The translations under genes and the position numbers were made by a program. The notes beneath the pieces were generated by a model. That model saw only the letters and a program-made list of their open reading frames with translations. It did not search any database and was not told the DNA's origin. 64,000 nt of DNA, from the NCBI RefSeq assembly GCF_021172045.1, contig NZ_CP087164.1, forward strand, positions 868,001 to 932,000. Direction: 5' to 3'. The stretch comes from Capillimicrobium parvum (GTDB lineage Bacteria > Actinomycetota > Thermoleophilia > Solirubrobacterales > Solirubrobacteraceae). Shown here piece by piece: positions 45,438-54,182 of the stretch (position 1 is its first letter; every line of letters begins with the position of its first letter).

Positions 45438-46591
45438 GCGTGATCTCCTTCGGGCGCGGCATGCCGTCGGTCGACATCGTCGACATGGACGCGCTGGAGG
45501 CGGCCGCGCACCGGGCGTTTCGCCGTGATCGAGCCGGGATAGCCGGCTACGGGCCGCCCGCCGGACATCCACCGCTGCGCTCGTGGATCGCCGAACGGCA
45601 CGGCGTCGATCTCGAGCGGGTCTTCATCAGCAACGGCTCGATGCAGGCGATGTCGTTCCTCTTCGACCACGTCCTGCGTCCGGGCGACGCGGCGCTGGTC
45701 GAGTCGCCGACGTTCGACCTGACGCTGCGCGCTCTGCGCCGGCGGGGCGCTGACGTCCACGGCATCGCCGTCGACGCTGACGGATTGAACGTCGATGCGG
45801 TCGCGGCGGCGCTCGACGCGGGGGTGCCCGCGCGCCTGCTGCACGTGGTGCCCAACTTCCAGAACCCCACCGGCACGACGCTGCCGCCGGAGCGGCGCCG
45901 GGCCCTCGTGGAGCTTCTGTCGGACCGCGGCGTCCTGCTGCTCGAGGACGATCCCTACGCCGACCTGCGGTTTGCCGGCACCCCACTGGCGCCGATGCTC
46001 GGCACGGCGGCGCCGGACGAGATCGTCTACAGCTCGTCGTTCTCGAAGATCGTCTGCCCCGGCGTCCGCGTCGGGTATCTGATCGCGCCCCCGCCGGTCG
46101 TGTCCGCGCTGGAGGAGGCATCGCTGGAGACCTACCTCAGCGCGAACACGCTTTCGCAGGCCGTCGTGTACGAGCTCTGCGCCGGCGGCGCGCTCGACGC
46201 CGCGATCGCGAAGGCGGTCGCCGGCCTGGCGGAGCGGGCGCGCACCCTCGTCACGGCGCTGCGGCGGGAGCTGCCGGATGCGCGGTTCACCGTTCCCGAG
46301 GGCGGCTACTTCGTGTGGCTCGAGCTCGCGCCCGACACCGATGCCGTCGCGCTGAGCCAGGAGCTCGAGGCGGACCAGGTGACCGTCATGCCGGGCACGT
46401 GCTTCACCGTGAGCGGCGGCCGCCACGCGCTGCGGCTCTCCTATGCGAGCGTGACGCCGCCGGAGATCGACGAGGGGATCGCGCGGCTCGCCGCGGTGTA
46501 CCGGGCGCACCGCGGGAGCGTCGACGGGACCGCGAGCGCCGCGACCATGCCGGCGGCAGCCGGGGCGAGTCACGACAGGCAAGGGGCGTAA
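45434..46591 (+). CDS. PLP-dependent aminotransferase, class I (MocR/2-aminoadipate type)
   Basis: The 385-residue fold-type I enzyme has HVVPNFQNPTGTTLPPERR, EDDPYADL and the Schiff-base Lys205 in SSSFSKIVCPGVRVGY; the similarity is to the aminotransferase part of MocR proteins and 2-aminoadipate/valine-type transaminases, without a DNA-binding domain. It probably converts the amino acid released by ring opening into a 2-oxo acid. ATGA overlap with the FAH gene. The last 30 residues are Ala-rich and unlikely to be conserved. Confidence 0.9.
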   Translation: MSVISFGRGMPSVDIVDMDALEAAAHRAFRRDRAGIAGYGPPAGHPPLRSWIAERHGVDLERVFISNGSMQAMSFLFDHVLRPGDAALVESPTFDLTLRALRRRGADVHGIAVDADGLNVDAVAAALDAGVPARLLHVVPNFQNPTGTTLPPERRRALVELLSDRGVLLLEDDPYADLRFAGTPLAPMLGTAAPDEIVYSSSFSKIVCPGVRVGYLIAPPPVVSALEEASLETYLSANTLSQAVVYELCAGGALDAAIAKAVAGLAERARTLVTALRRELPDARFTVPEGGYFVWLELAPDTDAVALSQELEADQVTVMPGTCFTVSGGRHALRLSYASVTPPEIDEGIARLAAVYRAHRGSVDGTASAATMPAAAGASHDRQGA

Positions 46592-46597
46592 CCGGCA

Positions 46598-48661
46598 ATG
46601 CACTACGCAGGCATCGACATCGGCGGCACGTTCACCGACCTGGTGCTCTACGACGCCGGCAACGGCGACGTCCACGTCCACAAGGTGCGCTCCACCCCGA
46701 GCGATCCGGGGCAGGCGCTGATCCAGGGGCTCGTCGAGCTCACGGACCGTGCCGGCGTCGACGCGTCCGACGTGGTGGCCGTCCTGCACGGGACCACCGT
46801 CGCGACGAACGCGGTGCTCGAGCACCGCGGCGCGCGGACCGGGATGATCACCACCGAGGGCTTCCGCGACGTCGTGCACATCGGCCGTCATCAGCGCCCC
46901 GAGCACTACTCGGTCATGCAGGACATCCCGTGGCAGTCGCGCCCGTTCGTCGAGCGCTGCCATCGCAAGACGGTGTCCGAGCGGCTCATCCCGCCGCGCG
47001 GCGACGTCATGCGACCGCTCGACGAGGACGCCGTGCGCGTCGCCGCCCGCGAGCTGCGCGAGGCGGGAGTCGAGGCGGTTGCGGTCTGCTTCCTGTTCTC
47101 CTACCTCGACCCGGCGCACGAGCGGCGGGCCGCCGAGATCGTGCGCGAGGAGATGCCGGACGCCTTCGTGACGACGAGCGCCGACGTCGTGCCGCAGTTC
47201 CGCGAGTTCGAGCGCTTCACCACGACGTCGATCAACGCCTTCGTCGGACCCGGCACGGGCCGGTACCTCGGCCGGCTCAGCGCCGGTCTCGACGCGGCGG
47301 GGATCCGCGGCCAGGTCGGGATCATGCGCTCCAACGGCGGGCTGGCGAGCGCGGACGCCGCGGCGGAGCGCCCGGTGACGATGCTCATGTCCGGGCCCGC
47401 GGCCGGCGTGCTCGGCGGAGCCTGGGCAGGCTCGCTGATCGGACGCAAGCGCCTGATCACCTTCGACGTCGGCGGCACGTCGGCCGACATCGCGATCGTC
47501 ACCGAACAGGGCGTCGTCGAGGCGTCGGCGCGCGACTCCCAGGTCGCCGGCTTTCCCGTGCTCGTCCCCATGATCGACGTTCACGCCATCGGCGCGGGCG
47601 GCGGCTCCATCGCGCGGGTGGACGACGTCGGCGCCTTCCGCGTCGGCCCGCAGAGTGCGGGCGCGGAGCCGGGGCCCGCGGCCTACGGCAACGGCGGCGA
47701 TCAGCCGACGGTCACGGACGCCCACGTCGCGCTGGGCCGCCTCGACCCGGACCGCTTCCTCGGCGGCCGCATGCAGCTCGACCGCGACGCTGCTCTCGCC
47801 GTGATCGAGCGCCTCGCCGGGGAGATGGAGATGGACGCCGACGCGGCGGCGGAAGGGGTGCTCGCGCTCGTCAACGCGACGATGGCCCAGGCGATCCGCT
47901 CGCGCACCGTCCAGAAGGGCCACGACCCGCGCGAGTTCGCGCTCGTGGCGTTCGGCGGCGCCGGGCCGCTGCATGCCGCCGAGGTCGCTGCCGAGCTCGA
48001 GATCCCCGAGGTGATCGTGCCGCCGCATCCGGGCATCACGTCGGCCACCGGCCTGCTGACGAGCGATCTGCGCTACGACGGCATGCGCACGGTCTTCGCG
48101 TCGGAGCGCGACATCGACTTCGGCGATCTCGGCCGGCGCCTCGACGAGCTCGAGGAGGAGCTGCGCGGCGGGCTTCGCCGCGACGGCGTGCGCGACGGGG
48201 ACATGCGCGTCGAGCGCGCTCTCGACTGCCGCTATCGCGGTCAGGGCTACGAGCTGCGGGTGCCGCTCGGGGCGAGCGGCGTCGACGCAGAGGCGTTCGC
48301 GACGTTCCACCGGCTGCACCGGATGGAGTACGGCCGTGAGTTCGCCGTTCCGATCGAGGTCGTCAACATGCGCATCACGGTGTCGGGCGCGCGCTCCAAG
48401 CTCGAGCGGGTGCCCGCGGGATCGGGTGACCTCGGCGCCGCGGTGCTCGACCGCCGCCCCGCGGTGTTCCGCGTCGACGGCGAGCTGCGCGCGATGGAGA
48501 CCGTGATCGTCGATCGCGCCAACCTCTCCCCGGGCAATCAGGTGGACGGCCCCGCCATCTTCGTGCAGGAGGACACGACCACGGTCGTGCCACCGGGCTG
48601 GCGGGCCCGGACCGAGGACAACGGGGTCCTCGTGCTGACATCGATCGCGAACGGAGGCTGA
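46598..48661 (+). CDS. hyuA: Hydantoinase/oxoprolinase subunit A (second copy)
   Basis: The 687-residue protein begins YAGIDIGGTFTDLVLYDAG and has LHGTTVATNAVLEHRGA, MLMSGPAAGVLGGAW, FDVGGTSADIAIV, GAGGGSIARVDDVG and GAEPGPAAYGNGG. It is clearly a distant paralogue of the copy at 38808 (shared motifs but many substitutions between them), so the two pairs probably differ in substrate. Followed after 2 bp by its B subunit. Confidence 0.93.
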   Translation: MHYAGIDIGGTFTDLVLYDAGNGDVHVHKVRSTPSDPGQALIQGLVELTDRAGVDASDVVAVLHGTTVATNAVLEHRGARTGMITTEGFRDVVHIGRHQRPEHYSVMQDIPWQSRPFVERCHRKTVSERLIPPRGDVMRPLDEDAVRVAARELREAGVEAVAVCFLFSYLDPAHERRAAEIVREEMPDAFVTTSADVVPQFREFERFTTTSINAFVGPGTGRYLGRLSAGLDAAGIRGQVGIMRSNGGLASADAAAERPVTMLMSGPAAGVLGGAWAGSLIGRKRLITFDVGGTSADIAIVTEQGVVEASARDSQVAGFPVLVPMIDVHAIGAGGGSIARVDDVGAFRVGPQSAGAEPGPAAYGNGGDQPTVTDAHVALGRLDPDRFLGGRMQLDRDAALAVIERLAGEMEMDADAAAEGVLALVNATMAQAIRSRTVQKGHDPREFALVAFGGAGPLHAAEVAAELEIPEVIVPPHPGITSATGLLTSDLRYDGMRTVFASERDIDFGDLGRRLDELEEELRGGLRRDGVRDGDMRVERALDCRYRGQGYELRVPLGASGVDAEAFATFHRLHRMEYGREFAVPIEVVNMRITVSGARSKLERVPAGSGDLGAAVLDRRPAVFRVDGELRAMETVIVDRANLSPGNQVDGPAIFVQEDTTTVVPPGWRARTEDNGVLVLTSIANGG

Positions 48662-48663
48662 TC

Positions 48664-50343
48664 ATGGCGACGACGACACGGGTCGATCCAGTGACCGCGG
48701 CGGTGATCGCGGGCGCACTCGAGTCGATCGCGACCGAGATGGGCCACAAGCTCGCGCGCATGTCGTACTCGTCGATCATCCGAGAGTCCGAGGACTTCGG
48801 GTGCGTGATCTGCGATGCCGACGGTCAGCAGCTGTGCGAGTCGCCCCAGTCGACGCCGCTGCAGTCGGGTCCGATCCCCGGCTACGTCCGCGGCATCAAC
48901 CGGCGATTCGCCGAGCTGGGCGACGCCTGGGGGCCAGGCGACGTCGTGATGCACAACCACTCCTACTACGGTGCCTCGCACCAGCCCGACGTCGCCTTCG
49001 TGATCCCGGTCTTCCACGGCGATCAGCTCGTCGGGTTCTCGGCCACGGCGGCCCACCACCTCGATCTCGGCGCGCTGACCCCCGGCACCGTGGGCATCGT
49101 CGACGCCATCGACTCCTACGCCGAGGGACTGCAGTTCAACGCGGTCAAGGTGGAGGAGGACGGCCGGCGCAACGAACAGGTGTGGCGGATGGTGGCCGAC
49201 AACGTCCGGATCCCGGCACTCGTCCTGCCGGACATGGAGGCCCAGATCGCCGGCGCGCGTCTCGGCGCCGAGCGGTATCTCCAGCTCATCGAGCGCTACG
49301 GGCTCGATACGGTGCGCGCCGCTTCCGCTGACCTGCTCGACCAGAGCGAGGCGGCCCTGCGCCGGGCGATCGAGCGGATACCGGACGGGCGCTACGAGGC
49401 GGAGGGCATGCTCGACGGCTTCCCTGAGCTGGCCGACCCGCAGTATCGCGACTGGGTCGTTCGCGTGGCGATCACGGTCGAGGGCTCGAGCATGCACGTC
49501 GACCTCACCGGTACGTCGGAGCAGACCGACAAGCCGTACAACATGCCGTTCGTCGGCACCGTCGACATCGCCGTGCTGCTGACCGTGCGCTCGATCCTGC
49601 TGGATTCGGCGGTGCACGACGCGGTGCCCGCGAACTCCGGGCTGTTCCGGCCGATCACGATCGAGGCGCCGCTCGGCTCGATGGCCAACCCGGTCTTCCC
49701 CGCGCCGACGACCGGGCGAGCCATGGGGGGCAACATCGTCGCCGACACCGTCATGCGGGCGCTCGCGCCCGTCGTGCCCGACCGTGTCAGCGCCGGCATC
49801 GGCAACCTCAAGGCGACCGCGCTGTCGGGGGTGACCGACGGCGAGCCGTGGGTGCACATGGAGATCATCGAAGGCAGCTACGGCGGCCGGCTCGGCAAGG
49901 ACGGTCTCGACGCGGTCGACACCCTGTACGCCAACACGCGCAACAACCCGATCGAGGACGTCGAGAGCCATCATCCGCTGCGGATCGAGCGCTACGAGCT
50001 GTGGGAGGGCCACGTCGGCGACGGGCGCTGGCGCGGAGGCCTGGGATGCGTGCGCGACATCGGCTTCACCGCACCCGGCGGGTACACCATCGACGGGGAC
50101 GGCACGCGCCACGCCCCTCCGGGCCTGTTCGGCGGCGAGCCGGGCAGCCCGGGATCGGTGATCCTCAACCCCGGCACCGACCGCGAGACCGTCCTGCCGC
50201 CGAAGGTCGCGCATCGCCGGGCCGAGGCGGGAGACGTGCTGCGCTTCATCGGGCCCGCCGGAGGGGGCTACGGGCCGCCGTCCGAGCGCGACCCCGAGGC
50301 GCGCCGCGCGGACGCCATGAACGGTCTGACGAGCGAAGCGTGA
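48664..50343 (+). CDS. hyuB: Hydantoinase/oxoprolinase subunit B (second copy)
   Basis: The 559-residue protein begins DPVTAAVIAGALESIATEMGHKLARMSYSSIIRESEDFG, with WGPGDVVMHNHSYYGASHQPDVAFVIPVF in place of the NDPY...GTH loop of the first copy: HNHSYYGASH still offers His ligands. The C-terminal GDGRWRGGLGCVRDIGF and AGGGYGPPSERDPE are conserved. GTGA overlap with the amidohydrolase. Confidence 0.93.
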   Translation: MATTTRVDPVTAAVIAGALESIATEMGHKLARMSYSSIIRESEDFGCVICDADGQQLCESPQSTPLQSGPIPGYVRGINRRFAELGDAWGPGDVVMHNHSYYGASHQPDVAFVIPVFHGDQLVGFSATAAHHLDLGALTPGTVGIVDAIDSYAEGLQFNAVKVEEDGRRNEQVWRMVADNVRIPALVLPDMEAQIAGARLGAERYLQLIERYGLDTVRAASADLLDQSEAALRRAIERIPDGRYEAEGMLDGFPELADPQYRDWVVRVAITVEGSSMHVDLTGTSEQTDKPYNMPFVGTVDIAVLLTVRSILLDSAVHDAVPANSGLFRPITIEAPLGSMANPVFPAPTTGRAMGGNIVADTVMRALAPVVPDRVSAGIGNLKATALSGVTDGEPWVHMEIIEGSYGGRLGKDGLDAVDTLYANTRNNPIEDVESHHPLRIERYELWEGHVGDGRWRGGLGCVRDIGFTAPGGYTIDGDGTRHAPPGLFGGEPGSPGSVILNPGTDRETVLPPKVAHRRAEAGDVLRFIGPAGGGYGPPSERDPEARRADAMNGLTSEA

Positions 50344-51683
50344 GCGGGCTGGCGCATGATCTGCGCACGGTCGCGAGGTTCAGCGACCGCGACGATCAGA
50401 TCACGCGCCTGGCGTGGTCGCCGGCCCACGTCGAGGCCATGCGCTGGATGGTCGGCGAAGCGACCGCGCTCGGGCTGGATGCCGGCATCGACGCCGCCGG
50501 AAACGTCGTGGCCCGGTGGGGCCCGGCGACCGGTCCCGCGCTCGCCGTCGGATCCCATCTCGACTCGGTGCCCGACGCGGGCCGGCTCGACGGCGTCCTC
50601 GGGGTCCTCGCGGCGCTGGCCGCGGTACGCCGCCTCCAGGCGCAGGGCTTCACACCGCGCCGGCCGGTGTGGGTCATCGCCTTCATGGACGAGGAGGGAG
50701 CCCGGTTCGGTACGCCGCTGTTCGGGAGCCGCGCGTTCGTCGGCGAGGACCTCGAGCCGAGCCTGGCCGCGGTCGACGCCGACGGCGTCTCGATCGCCGA
50801 CGCCATGCGGAAGGCCGGCTTCACGCCGGATCGGCTGGGGGACGCCTGCGCGATCGACCGCGTCGGGGCGTACCTCGAGCTGCACATCGAGCAGGGGCCC
50901 GTCCTCGAGAAGGCGGGCGCCGACATCGGCGTCGTGCGGGCCATCTCGGGCGGCGCCGTCCTGGCCGTCGGCTTCACGGGCCATGCCGGCCATGCCGGCA
51001 CGGTTCCGATGGACATGCGCCGTGACGCCCTGGTCGGGGGCGCCCGAGCGATCGTGGCGCTGCGCGACGCCGCTCTGGGCGGCGGCGACCTGCGGATCAC
51101 GGTGGGACGGATCGCGGCGCATCCGGGCGGGACGAACGTCATCCCGGGAGGGTGTGAGCTCAGCGTCGACATCCGGTCGGCCGATCCCGACGCGCTCGAT
51201 CGCGGGCGCGACGTCGTCGGGCGGATCGTGGAGCGGATCGCCTCCGAGGAGGGTCTGCAGGGGAGCGTCCGGACGCTGACGGAGTTCGCTCCCCTTCAGC
51301 TCGACGAGACGATCATCGCGACGGTGGCGCGAGCCGCGGCGGCCGAGTCGGCCGTCGCACTCGACGTGGTCAGCGGCGCGGGCCACGACGCGCTGGTGAT
51401 CGGGCGCGCCGTGCCGGCGGGAATGATCTTCGTTCCCAGCCGGAACGGCATCAGCCACCACCCCGAGGAGGCGACGTCCGCCGACCAATGCGAGCTGGGC
51501 GAGCGGGTGCTCGCGCGGGCCATCCGCGCCCTTGCCGGTCAAGACACGAACGGAGGAGAGATCGATGAGCGTCGAGACAGCGGAGGACAAGCCGGCCGGG
51601 CAGCGTTCCGCCCCCCGGCTGGGAGTCGGGTTCATCGGGGCGCCGTCGGTCCCGGAGATGGTGCGGCTGGCGCGGCGGGCTGA
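50340..51683 (+). CDS. N-carbamoyl-L-amino-acid hydrolase/allantoate amidohydrolase (M20)
   Basis: The protein has the features of the HyuC/AllC group: AVGSHLDSVPDAGRLDGVLGVLA with the first metal ligands (about 70), FMDEEGARFGTPLFGSRAF (about 118), ELHIEQGPVLE and GHAGHAGTVPMDMRRDAL. Such enzymes remove the carbamoyl group that ring opening of a hydantoin leaves on the amino acid, so this is the strongest pointer to a ureide substrate. Start is GTG. After RAIRALAGQ the frame continues for about 48 residues that look non-homologous and overlap the next gene by 119 bases; a one-base change would instead stop at 51568 in an ATGA overlap, as elsewhere in this operon. Confidence 0.88.
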   Translation: MSGLAHDLRTVARFSDRDDQITRLAWSPAHVEAMRWMVGEATALGLDAGIDAAGNVVARWGPATGPALAVGSHLDSVPDAGRLDGVLGVLAALAAVRRLQAQGFTPRRPVWVIAFMDEEGARFGTPLFGSRAFVGEDLEPSLAAVDADGVSIADAMRKAGFTPDRLGDACAIDRVGAYLELHIEQGPVLEKAGADIGVVRAISGGAVLAVGFTGHAGHAGTVPMDMRRDALVGGARAIVALRDAALGGGDLRITVGRIAAHPGGTNVIPGGCELSVDIRSADPDALDRGRDVVGRIVERIASEEGLQGSVRTLTEFAPLQLDETIIATVARAAAAESAVALDVVSGAGHDALVIGRAVPAGMIFVPSRNGISHHPEEATSADQCELGERVLARAIRALAGQDTNGGEIDERRDSGGQAGRAAFRPPAGSRVHRGAVGPGDGAAGAAG

Positions 51684-52611
51684 GGCCGCGGGCTTCGAAT
51701 CAGCGTGGGTGGCGGAGACGCGGATGACGCGCGACGCGTTCGTCCCGATGGCCGCGATCGCTCAGGCCACCGAGCGGATGCACGTCGGCTCGGCCATCGT
51801 CAACGTGTTCAACCGTAGCCCCATGGTGATCGCGGTCACGCTGACGAGCCTGCGCGAGCTCGCTCCGCACCGCGTCATCGGCGGGCTCGGTGCCGGCTCA
51901 CCGCTGATCCTCGGCAAGCAGGGGATCGCGTTTCACCGGCCGGTGACGCGCCTGCGGGAGTACGTCCAGGTGCTGCGCCCGCTGCTCGCGGGCGATCCCG
52001 TGACGTTCTCCGGCGAGACGATCGAGCTCGACGACGTGCGGATCGAGGACATCGCCGCCGGAACATCGCCCGGACTGGGCGGCGGCGATGTCGTGCCGCT
52101 CTATCTCGGCGTGACCGGGCCGCGCGCCCTCGAGCTCGGGGGCGAGGTCGCCGATGGCGTGCTCATCAACGGCTTCATGTCGACCGCCTACGTCGACCGG
52201 GCGCTCGACCGGATCGGTCGGGGTGCAGCTCGAGCCGGGCGCGCGCTCGACGACGTCGACGTCTGCTCCCTGCTGGTCACCTCCTGCGACGAGCGCTCAT
52301 CCGTCGCCAAGGACCGGGCGCGGCGGCTCATCGCCATGTACCTGTCCATGTTCGCCAACATCGCCCGGGAGAGCGGGCTGGACGAGTCACGCGTGGCCCA
52401 CACGCGCGAGCGGTTCCAGGCGGGTGGCATCGATGCCGCTGCCGCCACGATCGACGACGACATCGTCGACACGCTCACCGTCGCGGGAACCCCCGACGAG
52501 TGCGCCGCGCGGATGGACGCATATCGCGCGCGGGGGGTGAATCATCTGGTGCTCAGCCCCATCGGCGACACCCACGAACTGGTCATCGATGCGCTCGGTG
52601 CAACCTGCTGA
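51565..52611 (+). CDS. LLM-class flavin-dependent oxidoreductase
   Basis: The 348-residue protein has the luciferase-like barrel: GVGFIGAPSVPEMVRLARRAEAAGFESAWVAETRMTRDAF, the VNVFNRSPMVIAVTLTSL segment, PHRVIGGLGAGSPLIL and LYLGVTGPRALELGGEVADGVLINGF. The pattern is that of F420-dependent methylene-H4MPT-reductase-like enzymes, though FMN monooxygenase activity is equally possible. ATG 51565 follows GGAGGAG. As the last gene of the catabolic operon it may start or finish oxidation of the imported compound. Confidence 0.88.
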   Translation: MSVETAEDKPAGQRSAPRLGVGFIGAPSVPEMVRLARRAEAAGFESAWVAETRMTRDAFVPMAAIAQATERMHVGSAIVNVFNRSPMVIAVTLTSLRELAPHRVIGGLGAGSPLILGKQGIAFHRPVTRLREYVQVLRPLLAGDPVTFSGETIELDDVRIEDIAAGTSPGLGGGDVVPLYLGVTGPRALELGGEVADGVLINGFMSTAYVDRALDRIGRGAARAGRALDDVDVCSLLVTSCDERSSVAKDRARRLIAMYLSMFANIARESGLDESRVAHTRERFQAGGIDAAAATIDDDIVDTLTVAGTPDECAARMDAYRARGVNHLVLSPIGDTHELVIDALGATC

Positions 52612-52630
52612 TCGGCAGGCGCTCCGGTGA

Positions 52631-52672
52631 TGGGCGCGGCGGGTTTCGAACCTGCGACCTCTCGCGTGTGAA
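52631..52672 (-). other. 3' fragment of tRNA-Val(CAC), probable attachment-site scar
   Basis: Read on the minus strand the 42 nt are: anticodon loop TTCACAC (anticodon CAC), 3' anticodon stem GCGAG, variable AGGTC, T-arm GCAGG-TTCGAAA-CCCGC (one A-C mismatch), acceptor strand CGCGCCC and discriminator A. The sequence immediately 5' (52673 onward) has no D-arm or matching acceptor strand, so this is not a whole tRNA. Integration into a tRNA 3' end leaves just such a fragment at the far end of an element. Polarity puts the chromosome to the left and the island to the right. Confidence 0.75.
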
Positions 52673-52831
52673 GTCCACCGTGGGTGCTGCGGGCTACTGC
52701 GGGATGCCGACTCCTGTCGGCAGTTCTCGGACGTTGGCCGGCGGCAGCTCCGCCGTCCGCTGCGGGCTGCTGTCGTCTATTGCTTCCATACGGGCTTCCA
52801 CGGGTGCCCGTATGGTCCGCGCCCATGAACG

Positions 52832-53290
52832 ATGCTCAACGCAGCGCTTTCGCTGAATCATGACCGACGGCGGCCCGTCCGCGTCATCCGGCGCGCGAAT
52901 GGGGACCCGACGTTCTCGCCTGATTGGGGATATCGGTACGACGGACTCTTCAATGTCGACGACTATTGGCAGGAGGCCGGGACGTCCCGTCCGGCTTTCA
53001 GATCTGGCGGTTCCGACTGGTGAAGCGGTGCATCCGGCGCGGGTGCGACGAGCGTGCGTCGTGGTGCCCGGAAGCCGGCGACGGCACAGCAACCCCACGT
53101 GGCCGCGTCGGCGCGGCATATGTGGAGGCGGTTCCGACCCCGGGGGCGGAGGCCGGCGAGCCGTTCGAAGTCGACCCGGACAAGCTCGACCGGGCGAAGG
53201 AAGCGCACGCCGAGCTGCAGAACTACCTCGCCGGCCGGCTCAAGGAGCTCGGGCTCGAGCCGCTGTGTCCTGTCCATCCGACTCGACTCC
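52832..53290 (+). pseudogene. SRA/YDG-domain nuclease relic, frameshifted
   Basis: Frame 2 reads PVRVIRRANGDPTFSPDWGY then RYDGLFNVDDYWQEAGTS, and from about 52985 frame 1 continues GFQIWRFRLVKR; joined, these match the SRA/YDG domain that reads modified cytosine in HNH-type restriction enzymes. Later FEVDPDKLDRAKEAHAELQN, then LAGRLKELGLEPLCPV, looks like part of an associated nuclease region, then homology ends. A stop lies just upstream of 52832, so the N-terminus is gone as well. A decayed modification-dependent defence gene. Confidence 0.6.
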
Positions 53291-53312
53291 TTGATTCGCG
53301 TGGCCGGCCGCG

Positions 53313-53696
53313 TCACGCCGCCCGACGCTGTGGGTGGTGCGGCGGCACCTCGACGATGACGATCGCGAGTCCGTCAGGGTCACGGGCCACCATCTCGATC
53401 AGACCCCAGGGTTTGCCCGTCGGCTCCTCCTCGATCGCTACACCGGCGGCGGCGAGCCGTCGCCACTCGTGCTGCACGTCGCGGACCTGAAGCAGCAGCC
53501 GGACGGCGCCCGATGGCGGCTCGCCGGAAGATCCCGAGACCTCGAGGAGTCCCGAGCCCACGAAGAACACGACGCCGCGGTGTGCGTCGGCGCCCCACTC
53601 GCGAAAGACGGCGAGGCCGAGCGTCTCGCCATAGAAGCGCAGCGAGCGCTCGAGGTCTGCGGGGTGGAGGAGGATTCGACTGGCGAGGATGTCCAC
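53313..53696 (-). CDS. VOC (glyoxalase/bleomycin-resistance) family protein
   Basis: The 127-residue protein starts at GTG 53696: VDILASRILLHPADLERSLRFYGETLGLAVFREWG, then RGVVFFVGSGLLEVSG, and RLLLQVRDVQHEWRRLAAAGV with IEMVARDPDGLAIVIVEVP. These are the paired beta-alpha-beta-beta-beta modules of the VOC superfamily, with His/Glu candidates for a metal. No specific substrate can be named. It is flanked by decayed genes on both sides but is itself intact. Confidence 0.82.
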   Translation of the reverse strand: MDILASRILLHPADLERSLRFYGETLGLAVFREWGADAHRGVVFFVGSGLLEVSGSSGEPPSGAVRLLLQVRDVQHEWRRLAAAGVAIEEEPTGKPWGLIEMVARDPDGLAIVIVEVPPHHPQRRAA

Positions 53697-53722
53697 GCTG
53701 TAAGGATCGCGCGGCCGAGATC

Positions 53723-53990
53723 CTACGTGCGCGGCTGGGTGGTGAAGGCGGCCCGCACGGCTTGCTCGAGCATCGCGAGCCAATGCGCAACTGCGGCTCG
53801 CCACTCGGGCACGAACAAGCGCTGCGACCGGCGTGCAAGGCGAGACCCACCGGTTGCCTTCGAACGCGACCAGCACCGACCGCGACGCGACGCGCTCGAT
53901 GACGATCTCCGCGGGAAGCGCCGATGGCGGCAGTGGCCGCAGCGGCTCGGTCTGGCCGAGCCCACCGACCGTTCTCCCGCGGCGCCGGCT
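53723..53990 (-). mobile_element. IS21-type transposase (IstA) C-terminal relic
   Basis: In two minus-strand frames the pieces LRPLPPSALPAEIVIERVAS, RSVLVAFEGNRWVSP and LAMLEQAVRAAFTTQP correspond to the end of IS21-family IstA, which typically reads LVAFEGNRYSVPP and later LE.AV.AAFTT. At least one frameshift separates them, and neither IstB nor terminal repeats were found. The following 53991-54182 shows no gene. Confidence 0.5.
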
Positions 53991-54182
53991 CCTAGACGCC
54001 GACGGGCGGCTTCTGCTCCGCGCGCGGCAAACGCAGGTCGTAGCGGGCCGGGCGTCTGCGCTGGAGTGAGTTGGTGAGGACGTGCCGGCTGATGGGAGGG
54101 GGCGGCTATCGCTGACGTCTCGCAGCGGTCAGGGACTCCTTTTCGCCACCAGCTAAGGCCGGGCCGGTCGGTGCACCGTATG

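Noticed and set aside
45438-48319. Minus-strand open frame of nearly 1000 codons under the aminotransferase and hyuA
   Set aside because: GC-rich genes leave the antisense frame stop-free. The plus-strand genes have all family motifs; the antisense product is His/Arg-rich low complexity.
52612-52720. Complete tRNA gene
   Set aside because: Only the 3' half from the anticodon loop is present; no D-arm or matching 5' acceptor strand precedes it on the minus strand.
52694-53119. Minus-strand frame of 141 codons over the SRA relic
   Set aside because: No recognisable segment; the plus strand contains the coherent SRA/YDG pieces.
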